Shown here piece by piece: positions 18,451-31,301 of a stretch of DNA of 64,000 nt (positions within the stretch are counted from its first letter, which is position 1; each line of letters begins with the position of its first letter). The stretch is from Crossaster papposus. Lineage: Eukaryota; Echinodermata; Asteroidea; Velatida; Solasteridae. The notes beneath the pieces were generated by a model. The model made no database searches, was not told where the DNA came from, and worked only from the letters and a program-made list of their open reading frames with translations. The stretch is from assembly GCA_037893245.1 (NCBI GenBank), contig JBAIAA010000776.1:124001-188000 (forward strand), read 5' to 3'. The position numbers and the translations under genes are program-made.

Positions 18451-18603
18451 TGTGGAACGAGACACCAACTCACTTGCCTTATAACAGTACAACACCTATA
18501 GAGAAACAAACACTTCAACAAGTAGTATTTGTAAACATAAACAAATACTTAATTATTATAATTTATCTTATAAGTAGGCCTACTCTGTTAAATCAAAGCA
18601 CCT

Positions 18604-18833
18604 GGGCCAATTTCATAGAGCTGCTAAGCCAAAAAAATTGCTTAGCACAAAAAAGTCTTGCTCATTAAAAACAGGTTACCAGCCAAAATTATACGTGTTT
18701 TTCATGCTAAGCAAAAAACAGCCGATTATCAATCCAGAACAATAAAGGTCAGGTGAAACCTTGTTTTTGCCAAGGACAAATTGTCATGCTAAGCAAATGT
18801 TTGTACTTAGCAGCTCTATGAAATTGGCCCCTG
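18604..18833. mobile_element. MITE family A copy
   Basis: Inverted ends GGGCCAATTTCATAGAGCTG and complement, with inner repeats of GCTTAGCA/TGCTAAGC. It is one of about ten copies in the window, ~230-250 bp each. The interior contains AACAGGTTACCAGCCAAAAT and CAAGGACAAATT blocks shared by all copies. Confidence 0.9.
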
Positions 18834-19198
18834 GTGTGCTGTGGTTTTTAAGAAAAGTTGAATTTGGTGTCAATTTCCAAAGATTGCCTTTTAGATCACA
18901 CAAACCCCTCTGGGTTCGCGCCAGATGTTGCAGAACAATCCAACTATACCAATTCAACTTCAAAATCCCGATCCCTTTTTGACTACCTTTTTTTGGAAAC
19001 ACGGTACACCTTGTAGATTGTACGTATTCAAACAACAAAAGCTTGTATTCGCCATAGAAATAGGTTTATGTAAATTAAATCGTCCCAGCCTGCTGGTTAT
19101 CGTACAATACTATATAGGCGATCGACTACTCACGCGAAGCCACGGCGCATAACTGGCCATGAGTAACTGAACTATAAATAATGAATTGCAATTTCACC

Positions 19199-19690
19199 CT
19201 TAGGCCAAATAAAAAAACATGTTTAGCGTCACCGCCCGCTTCCTTTTGGGGGGCCGCCTCCTTTTTTCTTTTCTTTTTTCTTTTTGAAAAAAATGATAAA
19301 TTTGACCATTTTGGTAAAAAAAAATAAACAATTAAAATAAATTAAAAAAAAAATATTAAAAAATTTGAAGATCGTATTTTAGACTTTAGAATCATGCGTG
19401 TACATGCTCTGGAAATATTTTGTTTCTAATAGGAGGGCTAGGGTGTGACGTGTAGTCGTGTACGGTGCATACATGATCAACCCACATGAATTTTGATTTT
19501 TAATCGTGGGTGAACCATGTTTTAATTTTAAATTGCAAGATAGGGTGTGACATGTTCACAACATGACTCGAATTAAGATGTGTCAGGCGGCCATTTTGAA
19601 AGAAAAAGAAAAAAGAAAAAAAGGCCTCCTCCTTCCTTTTTAAAAAAAGGCATGACGCTAAACATGTTTTTTTTTTTATTTGGCCTTAAA
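19199..19690. mobile_element. fold-back element with ~60 bp arms
   Basis: TTAGGCCAAATAAAAAAACA...TTTAGCGTCA at the left is mirrored by TGACGCTAAACATGTTTTTT...TTTGGCCTTAA at the right. The ~370 bp interior is A/T-rich and non-coding. Confidence 0.82.
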
Positions 19691-20473
19691 CACCGTTACA
19701 TTTCACGGAAATTTAACGGTGAATCGAGAGTGAAACTGCATTCCTGTTATTTAGGAACTCGTAGTGTAAAACCTACTGAAGTTTTCAACATTACTGCCCA
19801 TTTTGTTTCATCTTGTATTCTTAGTTCATTCAACAAAAGTTGACATTTCAAAACTCGTGATTGCAAATTAATGCGTCGTTGCCTACGGATAATGATGCTA
19901 TAGCAAGGCCAAAGCACTCAAAATGGCGACAAGGCATAACGATTTTTAATAACATCGCCGTTTTTAGTTTAATTGATTTAGAACATAAAATTACGGTACC
20001 TATAAAACAAAACGCATCCGTAGTTTTCATGCTTGAATGTTAATTTATACAAAGATGATATATATTTACAAGGTCGCTTTGCCAAAATACAACATATTGT
20101 GTGATTATACATCCACACCAACAAAGTTTAGTTTATTTACAGAGAATCTACTGTTATTTTACAGTAATCTCGTTACGCAGCAAAGAACATTTGTAGTTCA
20201 TAAAAGTATGGTAAATTATTGGTTTTTTTTGCTAAAAATGCACTTTAATTACCATACTTGTTATTATTCAAACAATTCCATGATAAAATGTAGATTTTTG
20301 GCTAACATAATAGGTTCATAATCGCATTTGATCTCCTTTCGTAATCAAAATATTAAAATCATTTATGGTAAAGCGCTACTTCATCATGGCATGAAAATTG
20401 GAACATACAACCAAATCACGATACTGTCATGTTGTGGTTAGTTTATCGTAGTATTTGTACCGTCTACTCTTTA

Positions 20474-20864
20474 AAGGGATCGTACACGTTTGGTAATTGG
20501 AACCCATTGTTTGTTTCAATCCTTTATAGTTATAGATATATACCACAAAACTAACCTGTACAAATTTCATTTCAAAAGGTGGTAGCGATTTTGAGATATT
20601 GTCGAAAATCTGGAGCGGTTATGTCCACGCAAGAAGAATAATCTGCATTGGAATACACAATTTGAGAAACGTCACTGCAGTAACGCTTCTTAGATTCAAA
20701 TTTTTGAAGATAAAAAGTGATATCCTTTTCCATAACCGCAGTACTTTGAAGTTAACAGTTTCTAAAAATGCATTATACTATCCAAAGCTGCTGTACTTCT
20801 TACCAAGTAAGTTTTTATTGCCATTAATTTTTGGAGTATTTACCAAACGTATACGATCCCTTTA
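20474..20864 (+). mobile_element. MITE family G copy
   Basis: Inverted termini AAAGGGATCGTACACGTTTG and CAAACGTATACGATCCCTTT. Internal blocks (GGAGCGGTTATGTCCACGC, TGAGAAACGTCACTGCAGTA) match the inverse copy at 35223-35620. About 390 bp. Confidence 0.9.
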
Positions 20865-21539
20865 TTGTATAATAAGTTGGTTCTTGCTTCATTCATAATA
20901 TTGTTGTGAAGTTACTTTGTGCCAACCTAGTGGAATTTCAGTAACGTACACTATAAAAACAAAGTGTCAAAATCTGATGAGTAAATGTGTACAAAAGTTG
21001 AGTACTTTCTTACCCAACTATAAGTTAAGTGGCGATTTGACCATCACCTTTTGAAAAGTAACTTTGACCTTTGATTGTGCAGCCGAAAATATTGAAGTTG
21101 TAAGCAACGTTAGTGTAAGAAAGAACAAGTTGACCTTGCAGCGTACAACAAAATAGGCATTATGCCCTCAAATAGGTAAATATTGCCTCGAAATTGGTAC
21201 ATTTTGCAATCTGCTGCCTTCTCGAAATGACATCAACATTCAAGATGGCGGACCGTGGAGTTGCGAACGTGCTGCGAATAGTGAAATTCGAAATCGCCGA
21301 TTTCTCGGTTTGAAGGTAATTATTTATGCACTTTTCAATAAAATACGTTATTGTGAAAACGTGGGCTATGTTCTGCATTTGAGGTATGTTTGTTATATTT
21401 GTGATAAAAAAGATTGATGATTGGATTTCAGTGTCACGTTGTGAACAATGTATATATGATTGTCATGCATGTGCACGCGTTGTAACATTGAAATTGTTCA
21501 AGCCGCAGTTATTTGGCCTGAACGATCACTCTAGCCCTC

Positions 21540-21935
21540 CTATGGTTTTACCTTTCAAAACCTTTCAAAATCTGCTTACTTGACAAAATGGCTGTAAGTA
21601 AGTATGAACCTTTCAAAACGCTCCAGAATTTGTTGCTACTGCACTACTACACCTTTCAAAACCTTTTGAAAGGTATTTGTTTCTCACACCAGTTTGTTCA
21701 GAAAGTTGTTTTACCTTTCGAAATCTTTCATAGGTTCCTTTTGTCAGACAGTTTTCTCGCCTTTCAAAACATTTCAGTCCAAGAAACTTGAAAGGTATTT
21801 TTTTTCTTACACCAGTTTGTTCAGAGAGTTGTTTTACCTTTCAAAATCTTTCATAGGTTCCTTTTGTCAGACAGTTTTTTCACCTTTCAAAATCTTTCAG
21901 TCCAGGAAACTTGAAAGGTTTTGAAAGGTAGTATG
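21540..21935. repeat. tandem repeat of ~125 bp built on CCTTTCAAAA
   Basis: Two long copies (about 21674-21798 and 21799-21923) share CACCAGTTTGTTCAGA, GTTGTTTTACCTTTC and TTCATAGGTTCCTTTTGTCA. Degenerate pieces extend left to 21540. CCTTTCAAAA recurs through the block. Confidence 0.85.
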
Positions 21936-22655
21936 GCAACTACCCTATATATAGGAGGGTTAACAAAGTATCAAACTGGCGTCGACAGTCCCCCGATCTG
22001 TTTAAACATTAAGCTATAAACACATAGCTCCATGGTTTAGGTAACTTAAATATTGCATAGGCCCCCCTATATAAACTGAGAAGATTTTTTTTTCAAGTTA
22101 CATGTTGCATTTCCCTTTTATTTTTCTTTCACAGAAATGACACTGATGCACCGGGTATTCCAACCATAATGACACCAAAACAGATTTGATTTCGAAGGTT
22201 GGATACAGAATTTAATCCAAGAATTAATAAAAAATCATCACTAGCACATTATTCAGTTGCTGTTGTAGAGGAAGAACACTCAATTTGTTATTTACAATAG
22301 TCTGTATAGCTTAATTACACACAAGGCTACAATTTTCAAATTGATAACAACAAATTGTATAATTTTGCATCTGTTTTATGTAAAGTTCAATCTCATTTTG
22401 TGGCCATGGCAAATTGAATCAACACGCAACATAAAACAAAATAAAATGTGTCAAGATACAAAAAGTAGGTTCAAGTCAATCTACATGTATGATTTCCTGC
22501 ACAACAGCTGTTGTTTTGATGTTTCATTTCCCTCAATTGGTTGCCTAATTTTGTTTTCTGACACACTGTAACAAAGACTGCAGGGAGACTATAGACACAA
22601 TTTTGTCACTAAAATGTTCGCTCGTACAAAAAAAGAAAAAAGAATGGGCACTCAC

Positions 22656-22790
22656 CTATACAGAAATCCTTCTCGACAACACCCTGTACAATACGGCAGT
22701 ATAGCTTGCCTAGCAGACAGACTCTTGTTGGTCGTTCCTTCCAGATCCCCAAAATCCAAACTCTAAAATGTTAACACTATATGCCTATAT
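22656..22790 (-). promoter_or_regulatory. possible promoter and non-coding first exon
   Basis: On the minus strand a TATATATAGG element (near 22785) is followed after about 120 bases by TATAG|GTGAGT (22651-22656), a strong donor. No long frame lies between. It could be a 5' untranslated exon of the receptor gene, whose first coding exon is 4.2 kb downstream. This is inference from spacing and motifs only. Confidence 0.25.
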
Positions 22791-23431
22791 ATAAAGACAA
22801 GGTACGGAAAAGCAAACGAGAACGGAATCTAAATTTGCGCGCAGATCGACATGGAACCACTTCCCGCCCAGCCCATAATTATTTATAAGTCCAGTGACGT
22901 CATGCTCGGATAAATACTAGCCAGAATTCGGCAATAAACTTCATCTCATAATAACATACGTGTAAATGAGTTTCTGTAATCCGATTGGTTGCTGTATTAT
23001 TTCCTCCTCCACACCACTTCCTCTAAAGGATATAGTACAAGTACATGTACAGTGTAATTAGCTTACTAATCCACAACGTACTTGTGCCACACCAGTAATA
23101 ACACAGCACTAATATTGGTATATGCGATAGAGCCTAGGGCACAAACAGCAAGCCAGACTGCTTAGAATTTATTCGAGTTCACTGTTCCCTATAATTCGTT
23201 TGTATTCTCGCGTCAGCCGCGTTATTGACATCGATAGGGCTTAACTTTTTGATATTGTTGGAAACTATTCAACAATGCTAAACGAAACAAAATCCACATG
23301 CAGTCTCATACAAGTAAATGGTTCTGTATAAAGTCATGGTAAAAGGGGTACAAAAGAACAAGGGCGGAACTTGCACAGGTTCTGTTCATTTTTGGAAGGT
23401 TACTCAGCAAAGTGAACAAATGTATCATAAC

Positions 23432-23671
23432 CTGGGGCCAATTTCATAAAGCTGCTAAGCACAAACATTTGCTTAGCATGAAAATCCATCCTTGTCAAAA
23501 ACGGGGTTACAGACCAAATTTCCAGGTGATGTTTTATATTTGTGACTGATATTCAGCTTGTTTTTGCTTAGCATTAAAGCGCATGGATTCTCGGCTGGTA
23601 ACGTTTTTGCAAGACTTTTTGTGCGCTAAGCAAAAATTTGTGCTTAGCAGCTCCATAAAATTGGCCCCTAT
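23432..23671. mobile_element. MITE family A copy
   Basis: GGGGCCAATTTCATAAAGCT at the left and CAGCTCCATAAAATTGGCCC at the right, with GCTTAGCA/TGCTTAGC inner repeats. Confidence 0.9.
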
Positions 23672-26600
23672 ATTTTCCTTTGTCAATGCGACAAACGTAC
23701 ATCAGCAATTGGGTCTATGCATTGACATAACAGGAATTATTTGGCACACGGTTTAAATATGGGTCTGTTTATAAATTAGGTGTTAACTTGTTCGTGTCCC
23801 TTTTACATCTAACATAATTTCTTTTACAATTCAGCACACATTCGTTGACGCCTTGTAATGTATTTCAAAGAATGACTTACATAAAGCAAAGTACATGTAC
23901 CTCCAAAACATAGACAGAAACAGTTTTTTGTAGTGCCACTTGTTACAAGGTCAGGTGTAACCGGGGCACAAAATGCCACATCTTTTGATCCCTTATTTAT
24001 GGACTAATCCGTACTATAGAAAATACATCAATACATATCCATGATGTATTGAACATTTCTCCATGATGTATTGAACATTTCTTAATGCATTAAAACCACA
24101 AATGAAAGCTTACCCATGCAATACAAATGACATTGCATTGAACTTAACTTTATTGAGCTTCACTTCACGTTTACAACGAAGGTACGGGTTTAGTGTCTAG
24201 ACATTATTGTGTATCCATAGTTTCCATAAAATGCAAACTAGTATTTATTGGATGTAAGCATTTATGGATTTTATTATACATGAACAGTACCGTTGTGGCA
24301 TACATTTTGCACAGCAACCTCACTAAATAGTCAAATGTGTATAAAAGTGAAAAAATTCTAAAGCTGTAACGATAATATGCCGTGGAAAATTGAAATCAAA
24401 GTTGCATACCATAGCCTAATAAAAGTACAGTTCGATAACATTCAGCGATTTGAAATATTCCGTCCATTGTTTTTGGATAATCGGAAAACTGCTCACAAAT
24501 AAGTAAAATACCATTATTGCTTGGCTGAATCCCTCAACGGGGAAGGCCTTTTCATGCATGTACAGGGTTTGACTGGAATTGACTATTTGTTATATCTATA
24601 TTTGGTGTCTAGCGCCCTCTACAGCCCGTCTTGTTTCAAAAACTAAATCGCATTCGTCACCTGCAGCTATCTGCCGCATGGAACCTAAAGAGGGCGCTGT
24701 CAACGTCACTTTACATGAATACACAACTGTTTTACAACTTCTATGTATTTATCTTTTTGGTAATGAAACCATTTCTGGCTCGAAACCAGAAGAACCTTTT
24801 AAGAAAGAGACGAAAATGTTTTAGAAGAAGACAATATTTTGGAGGATTATTCTGGGGAAAAACCCTTGGAATCAGGTTGGGACTGAAACCATGACATCTT
24901 ATGTGGACCAGGGTGGGAATTGAACCCGGACCACAGCGGTGGAAGGCAAGGACTGCGGCAACCCTAAACTGAATTTAAAAAAAAGATGCGACATCCCAAG
25001 TTCACATTATCATATTGAAGACATAATCATATAACATAAAGTTGCGTGTACGATTGATGAAGCCTTTCCCGTGCATGTGCGAATGGTTGTAAACCAGAAT
25101 TAACTTACGTACGGGTTGCCATGTTTAGAGCGCCCTCAACCAAAACTGGTATTTACGCATGCGTAGACACTTTAAACCTTCTACTGTCCTTTTCTTTAGA
25201 GAATGCTCTAGGTTAGAAGGCTCTCAACATTGATTAGTAAGACGATAGGTAAATTTAAGACTTACTCAACACTGTACAAATTATTACACTGTATAACCAC
25301 TGCTACTGTTACTATGTGTTGAAATTGTCCTCGCTACTGTACATTAATTTATTGCTTAGATAAGGTTAATTATATGACATAATATTTACAGTAATTTAAG
25401 TTAACAGGTACGAAATCTGCAACACAGAAACAGTGAGACGTTCACACAACAGGTTAAAACCTATTTGTATATACTGGCTTATTTGCATAAATATGAGTAC
25501 AAATGTATTACACCAATATATATCTTCAAAATGTGGAAATCAAACATGGTACACATATTATTTTACAAGTTTGTTTACGACGGTATGATGTTAGTATGGT
25601 TATTTAATAATGCATAGGATTACATGAATACGTTATGGTAAATAGTAATGGTGAATATTATTTACATTAATTTACAGACAAATCGTGATATCTGTACATG
25701 ACCATTATTATATATTTTTTTAGTCGATTCTTGCTACAATTGGAACAGGAATGTAAAGAATTGTCATTTTTCTGTTGCCACAGAAATAGACCGAGCCAGT
25801 AATCTAGTAAAGTGGCTGCGGCTGCTTCAGTAGACTCGTGTGTAATTTCAATCCGTAGCCAAGTAATTTGTGCGCAGCCTAACTTTCGATCAGTCTGTGA
25901 AATAACTGTCCGTATGCTTAACTGCTATAGCGCCCCAAACGTTACAGTCTGTCTGTTCGCTTTGACAAGCGTCTTCCTGCTGTCGACACTATTTCATTTT
26001 CCTTCCCGTGATTCCCCTCCCCCCTTTTTAGAGTCGTTCATTACGGCTTAATAGCCTTCCAATCGATCAGTTTGACAGCAGTGCTTCAATCGAGCAAGTC
26101 TAGCACCCCCCCTCCCCCCCACCCCTCCTCGAAAATTGGACGAACCTGACGGGAACCATGTATAGTGCAATGACATCGTGCAACCTTGTCCAGAAAAAAA
26201 AAGGCCATGTTCATTGTGAGATTAGTAGGGTAATAAGCACATAATGATTTATGTCTGTTTAACATTTTAAACTTGAATTTTCCAGTAACGGTTACAGCTG
26301 CACCCTGTAGATGATATCATGACCTGGATTTGGAAGCAGTGATCCTAGTCTGCGTCAGGTTCACGTATTGCAAAACTAGGTCTTAATAGACCAATATAGC
26401 GACGTGATCATTCTTGTGTTGGTACCACTGACCTCTATAGAGGTCAGTGGTTGGTACCTAAACAAAATACTGAGCATTGTCATAGCGCCCTCACCCGCTC
26501 AAAAATAGTAGCCTATACTGTGCCACATTTGAGCGAATGGGGGCGCTGTATAAAAAAATGCAGACAAAGTAGACCTCGGTTACATTAATAATGAACAAAA

Positions 26601-27524
26601 AACGCAGTTTCATATGAACATTTGAAGATTGTAAATATGCATTTTTTCGAAGTATAACAACACCTCGTTTGCTAACCCCAAAAGGCGTGGTTTCGCAGAG
26701 AAAAACAATTACGACCTTAGTTTTTTCAAATATTGTCGAGTCATATACGTAACACCATGTTTTCTTTAATAACATAAAATATCACAAAAACTAACACCCC
26801 CAAATATTTGTTGGGTTTTCAATTGCAGATGCCCAGCAGTATAACAAAAACCACTCAAATTAAAAGGTTACGTGCGGGACTCGGCATATGCAAATTCTTC
26901 AAGTTCTGTAATTCGAAACGGCGTACCTTATTGACAGAGGGCGCCCCCTACTGATAGAATTTCGACTAATAAATTAAAAAAAGTACCAATAAGTTTTCTT
27001 TTTATTACGCTGACTGGCAAACTCCATTAGTTCAAGGTCATTTTAGTGATTTATCCAATCCCTTGCATTTAAATGTCCCTGATAAAAAAATGTTTTGTTG
27101 GAGTTGAGATTTCCATTCCGTTAGTAAAAGGTGAAAGAATGATTAACCAAAACGGGACAGCGGCAAGGAAAATAGAAAAACCTGAATCGTTAATTTGGTC
27201 CCATATGAAATAATGGAAAACAGAGAATTATCTTCTGGAAGTATACACGTGGAGGTATTCACAGTGAGAATTTATCCCTTTGGAATATCTGTCACGTCTC
27301 TAAAGTATGATAAGAACTTTTTAATGAGTTAATTATACTATATATGCGTTGAAAAATTGGAAAACAAATTGGAATCTTTGATCATCTCGATAATCTCTAT
27401 ACTTCATGTTCCAATATATAGGGAAAGACCAACGTTATGGTCATTCCCACCCAGTGGTCTTAACTTCTCCCAACGTGTCTTACTCGGGCTTCGGTCCTTG
27501 CTTCCGGACACCAACTACACGCTC
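23672..27524. other. intergenic AT-rich stretch, no gene seen
   Basis: No exon with family resemblance was found on either strand. It contains several GAGGGCGC-core motifs (24611-24620, 24690-24700, 25128-25137, 26484-26493, 26539-26549, 26936-26946) and one perfect 26 bp palindrome at about 26434. The minus-strand AATAAA near 27000 may end the cholinesterase transcript. Confidence 0.4.
26431..26460. repeat. perfect short palindrome
   Basis: CCACTGACCTCTATAGAGGTCAGTGG-type dyad: ACTGACCTCT followed immediately by ATAGAGGTCAGT, with flanking GGTACC on both sides. It has no poly-T tail and no neighbouring gene. Confidence 0.85.
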
Positions 27525-27661
27525 TTAGTTGTTAGGACCCTCGCAGTCCAGGTTCTTGTTGTAGATGTAATTGTTGAATTCGGCTTTCCAGTCCACCATG
27601 TATTTCGTGCTCCACTGGTGGAACTCCTCTTTCCATTTCATCTCGGCTTCGTTTATGTCAG
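27525..27661 (-). CDS. cholinesterase last exon: Trp-rich tetramerisation (T-type) tail
   Basis: The exon encodes ADINEAEMKWKEEFHQWSTK, YMVDWKAEFNNYIY and NLDCEGPNN before a TAA. Regularly spaced Trp (three), aromatic residues and a Cys four residues from the end are the hallmarks of the amphipathic WAT tail, which in vertebrates binds proline-rich anchors (ColQ, PRiMA) and lets the enzyme form tetramers. It joins the previous exon in phase 1. Presence outside vertebrates implies a similar anchoring system here (inference). Confidence 0.9.
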
Positions 27662-30600
27662 CTGTTGGGAGAATTCAAATGCAAAACAGTGACGAAAGTT
27701 GTCAAAATTGATTCCTTTGGCGTCGGTGATTTTGCTAATCATTCGCTGGGCGGCAGGAAACCGCCGAATGCAGCTTCACAGATTTATGTGAAGAAAACGC
27801 ACGGCATTCTGGGTAGCGCACCATGACCTTTCGAATTGCACGCAGCGCAGCTGAGCCGCGGAACTGGTGACCTTCAGTTCACAGGTCACACAAAATCTAT
27901 CCAATCAGAGCTCAAAGCATATCAGCGTTTCCAAGCGCCCAGTGATATGGGCGGTGGGCACGAGCGAATGTATTACCATAACTTAAGTTAAATGTATGTC
28001 TTTTCACCAGTCCACACAAAATGGCGTTGAATGTTTACAAACGGACAGGTATATACAAATGATCATGATACACCACCTGAAAAAATTGTTATTTCCATGC
28101 AGCCAACGAGATAATCAAATTAAAGACAATACAGAGTTTTAAAAAGGAGCTTTAAAATAACAAGGCCAAAAAGCGCCTGACACATTAGGATAATTAACTA
28201 TTCCCATCGCCTTGTTTTACAAACAGCACTAGCCTACTGGTTAAGATTTACGCCGCCACCTTATACGCCATGTGTTAAAGAGTGATGACAACTCGTCTGG
28301 CACCCGGGTCCAAGCACAAGGATACTTAGGTGCCGCGCGCGACCGATTGAATTTCTGTGTCAAGTACTCGGGGAAGGTAAATAAATCTCGCGTCTCGACT
28401 TTTCCCGCGGCTTGAAACATCGCATACATAAACTGATTGAATTGGTTGAACGATCGCATTTATTTAATGAATTAGACTGTCGATCTGATTGGGAAAAGGG
28501 CCCGTCTTGTTCCCTCAGGCCCCGTATATATACCCGCTATAAATGCCTTAAATATGTGGTCCTGTATTCTAATGCAGTTATATACGTGGTGTTTATGTAT
28601 TCGATCTAGCTATATAACGTTATTTGTACCGACTGGTGTTGTTGTACTTTACCCTAGTGTTTGTACCACAGATAACAATTTTATGTCTGCGGTTGTACCC
28701 CCCAAAATGGTGTAATTTAACACAGCGCCCTCAATAGCTCATAAATGGGACCTGTAATGAAGAGTGAGGCCGTTGCCAAACTGCATGAACGAAGTCGAAA
28801 CAGAGACAAGGCTAGGGTTTGAAAAACGGTCTTATACGTATGTGTCATAGGAAATTACTTTTTAGTGCCTGCTGAAGCAAGTGTAAATAACTTAAATCTG
28901 ATAGACATTCTAGAAGAATTGACTTGTTTGAAAACACTAGAAAAGCATCAAATTGCAATAAATGTTTCATTTATGAAAATGTGTTAACTGCTTAAGGGAG
29001 GGCAGTTTGGTTTACGTGGACCGGTCGTTTGTGTACCATCCACAAAAAAAAACACAGTATGTCTAACCGGTTTGCGCGTCCAGCCTGGGTAGGTAGTCTC
29101 TCCAGAAGGCGCACTGTGATGCCTTATCGAACTTCGTGACCAACGGGTGGTCTATCGTAGTCGTGTCCAGGACGTATTGGGTCGGTGAGTCGAGCTGAAA
29201 AGCAGGCCAACCCTCGGCAAGTTCGTCAGGGTCGTTCGGGTGCCCCGTATTCGGATTCCTAAACAAGGCAGTGAGTGGGACACGATTGGAAACTGCTTTA
29301 TACAACGTAATTGGGTCGTTCATCGCATCGCTAATTTGTAATTATAAATTTAAACCAAAATCAAATGAGAACGTGACTCTGCAAATATAAGGACTAAGAT
29401 AAAATGGAAGCGTCGATTTGAATACTTTCATAAACACAAAAGATCTTGCTTAGTGAAAACAGGTTCCCAGTCAAAATTCCATGTACATGTACTGACAATT
29501 TAGTCTGTAACACTGATTTGGCTAAGGAAGACGTTCATGCTAAGCAATTTTGTTTGTGCTTAGCAGCTACATGTAATTGGCCCCAGGTCTTTGAGCCCCT
29601 ATTATCAGAGGCAAAAATTCGCATTAAGCGCCAGAACTGATAAACACGATAAAACCTACCCTGTTTTTGCAAAGTTGCTCCAAAGTCGGATCATCTTTCT
29701 GCTGAGCGCTACATCTTCTTCCGAGAAGCCGTTACTCGGATGCAGCGGCTGCCCGAAGGCGTACGCGATCTCATCCCCGTGCATGACGCCCATCCACTCG
29801 CCCCATGGGTTGTTGGACGGTCGCCGGCGAAATCTGTACAGGTAGGCCTTGTTCTTGCCTGCCGTGTACGCCCGAGCAGTCTCGAAGATGGGGCAGGCAA
29901 TTTTGTAGTCGGTGACAAACGCCTCTGCGGCGTCCCGGAGTTTGTAATGATCGTTAGGCACCAGCCAGTCCGTGTACTGGAATTTGATGGCGCTCCTAGC
30001 AAACTCGTTAAAGGGTCTGAAGACTTCCGCGATCGTCTGATTGAACAGAGATTGGTTGATCGGGCTATCGGTGTCTTTATCGAAACCAGGTAGGTAGTAG
30101 ATCATGAAGGAAGCGCCTTCGTTCGTGTTGGAACCCAACATGATATCCGTTTGTTTGACCGCGTGACGATTGAAAGCCGTCTGCGGGGTCTCCGTGAGGA
30201 AAACACCGTCTACGACGGGAACGAAGGGAAAGACGTAGACGCCACTCTCTGGAAACTCATTTTCTAGCGTCTCGTTCGGGTCCTTGGTTCGCAGACAGGC
30301 CATGATCTGCGCGTCCGAGAAGGGAGTGCCGTCCGCGTACTCCACACAGTTGAGATTTCGGGCGAAGATCATTGCCCTCCGTCGGGCCTCGTCATTCGTG
30401 ACGACCGACCATGGGCAGAGAGGCGTCCCACTCTGCATGATAGCACGGGTGAAAAGGGGAGACGTCATGCGTGACTGGAGATGATACCCAACGCTTACCG
30501 CGCCGGCACTCTCACCAAATATCGTCACTCTGTCCGGATCCCCGTGGAAATACTCTATGTTGTCTTGGACCCACTGCAAAGCCAAGGCCTGATCCAGGAG

Positions 30601-31233
30601 GCCCATGTTCCCAGGTACCTCAGTGGTTCCCATAGATAAGAACCCATAGGAGCCTACTCGGTAGTTCATCGAAACCACGATAACACCTTGCGTTGCGGCT
30701 AGAGTGCTGCCGTCGTAAACTGGTAAAGTCGCTACCCCGCCGTAAAACCCACCACCGAATATCCAAACCATGACTGCTAGGCGTTCGGCAGTCGGTCGCG
30801 GAGACGGCACCCAAACGTTCAGGTACAGACAATCCTCTCGCATGGGCAACTTAGTGTTCCACATCTCGGCACCTGTAAAGTTCGGGAACGCGGTGTCCAA
30901 AACTTGGACGCACGAAGCGCCGTAGACGGAAGCGTTCTTGATTTCTGGCCGCCACGATCTTGCGGGCTCCGGGGGTTTATACCGCCGGCTGCCAACCGGT
31001 GGCCTGGCGAAGGGGATCCCAAGATAAGCTACAACATTGTGATTGTCTATGACGTGCTTCCGCACTCCCAGCACCTGTCCGTATATAGTGTCTATTAGCT
31101 GTTCTGTGTCGACGGATGCTTGGGATTTTGTCACAAGCACTAGGAGTGCAAGGATTGCAAGTATTAGTCTTGGTATTTGGCCCATGCCTGCACTTAGAGC
31201 CATCCGAACGAGCCGTGGTCGGAATAGGCGCAT
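27525..31233 (-). CDS. ACHE: cholinesterase (acetylcholinesterase-like), three coding exons
   Basis: Secreted or anchored serine hydrolase that cleaves choline esters. Exons 29660-31233, 29068-29330 and 27525-27661 sum to 1,974 bp (657 residues) in frame. The start ATG (31233) follows a TTTTCAG acceptor, so a 5' untranslated exon lies upstream. Residues 1-40 form a long leader with core LILAILALLVLV. Oxyanion hole GGGF (160-163), nucleophile Ser242 in FGESAGA, Glu372 in NEGAS and His485 in MHGDE complete the triad. EMWN holds Trp125, equivalent to the choline-binding Trp of acetylcholinesterase, which favours a true cholinesterase over a general carboxylesterase. Exon junction NFAKTG|DAMNDP fits the family. 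The last exon supplies the Trp-rich tail. Acetyl- versus butyryl-type specificity cannot be settled by eye. Confidence 0.92.
29068..29330 (-). CDS. cholinesterase penultimate exon
   Basis: It continues the catalytic domain with NPNTGHPND, WPAFQLDSPTQYVLDTT and QCAFWRDYLPRL, the conserved end of the alpha/beta-hydrolase fold. Acceptor AATTAG, donor CCG|GTTAGA. The in-frame TAG just after is inside the donor and is spliced away in this model; if the donor is unused, a shorter form lacking the T tail would end there. Confidence 0.9.
29437..29588. mobile_element. MITE family A, partial copy in cholinesterase intron
   Basis: Right-hand part of family A: TCTTGCTTAGTGAAAACAGG, GGAAGACGTTCATGCTAAGC and CAGCTACATGTAATTGGCCC. 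The left terminus is missing. Confidence 0.75.
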
Positions 31234-31301
31234 CTGAAAATTAGAAACGATACACAATTATTTAGTTATCAAAGAATTGACAAACTAGCTACTACCGGTA
31301 G

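Noticed and set aside
27770..27850. ZNF143-like word GCATTCTGGGTAGC
   Set aside because: Only a partial match to the known motif and no promoter nearby; too weak to report as a site.
28241..28459. 72-residue minus-strand frame inside the cholinesterase intron
   Set aside because: It has no splice-compatible borders with the neighbouring exons, whose phases already fit each other without it.
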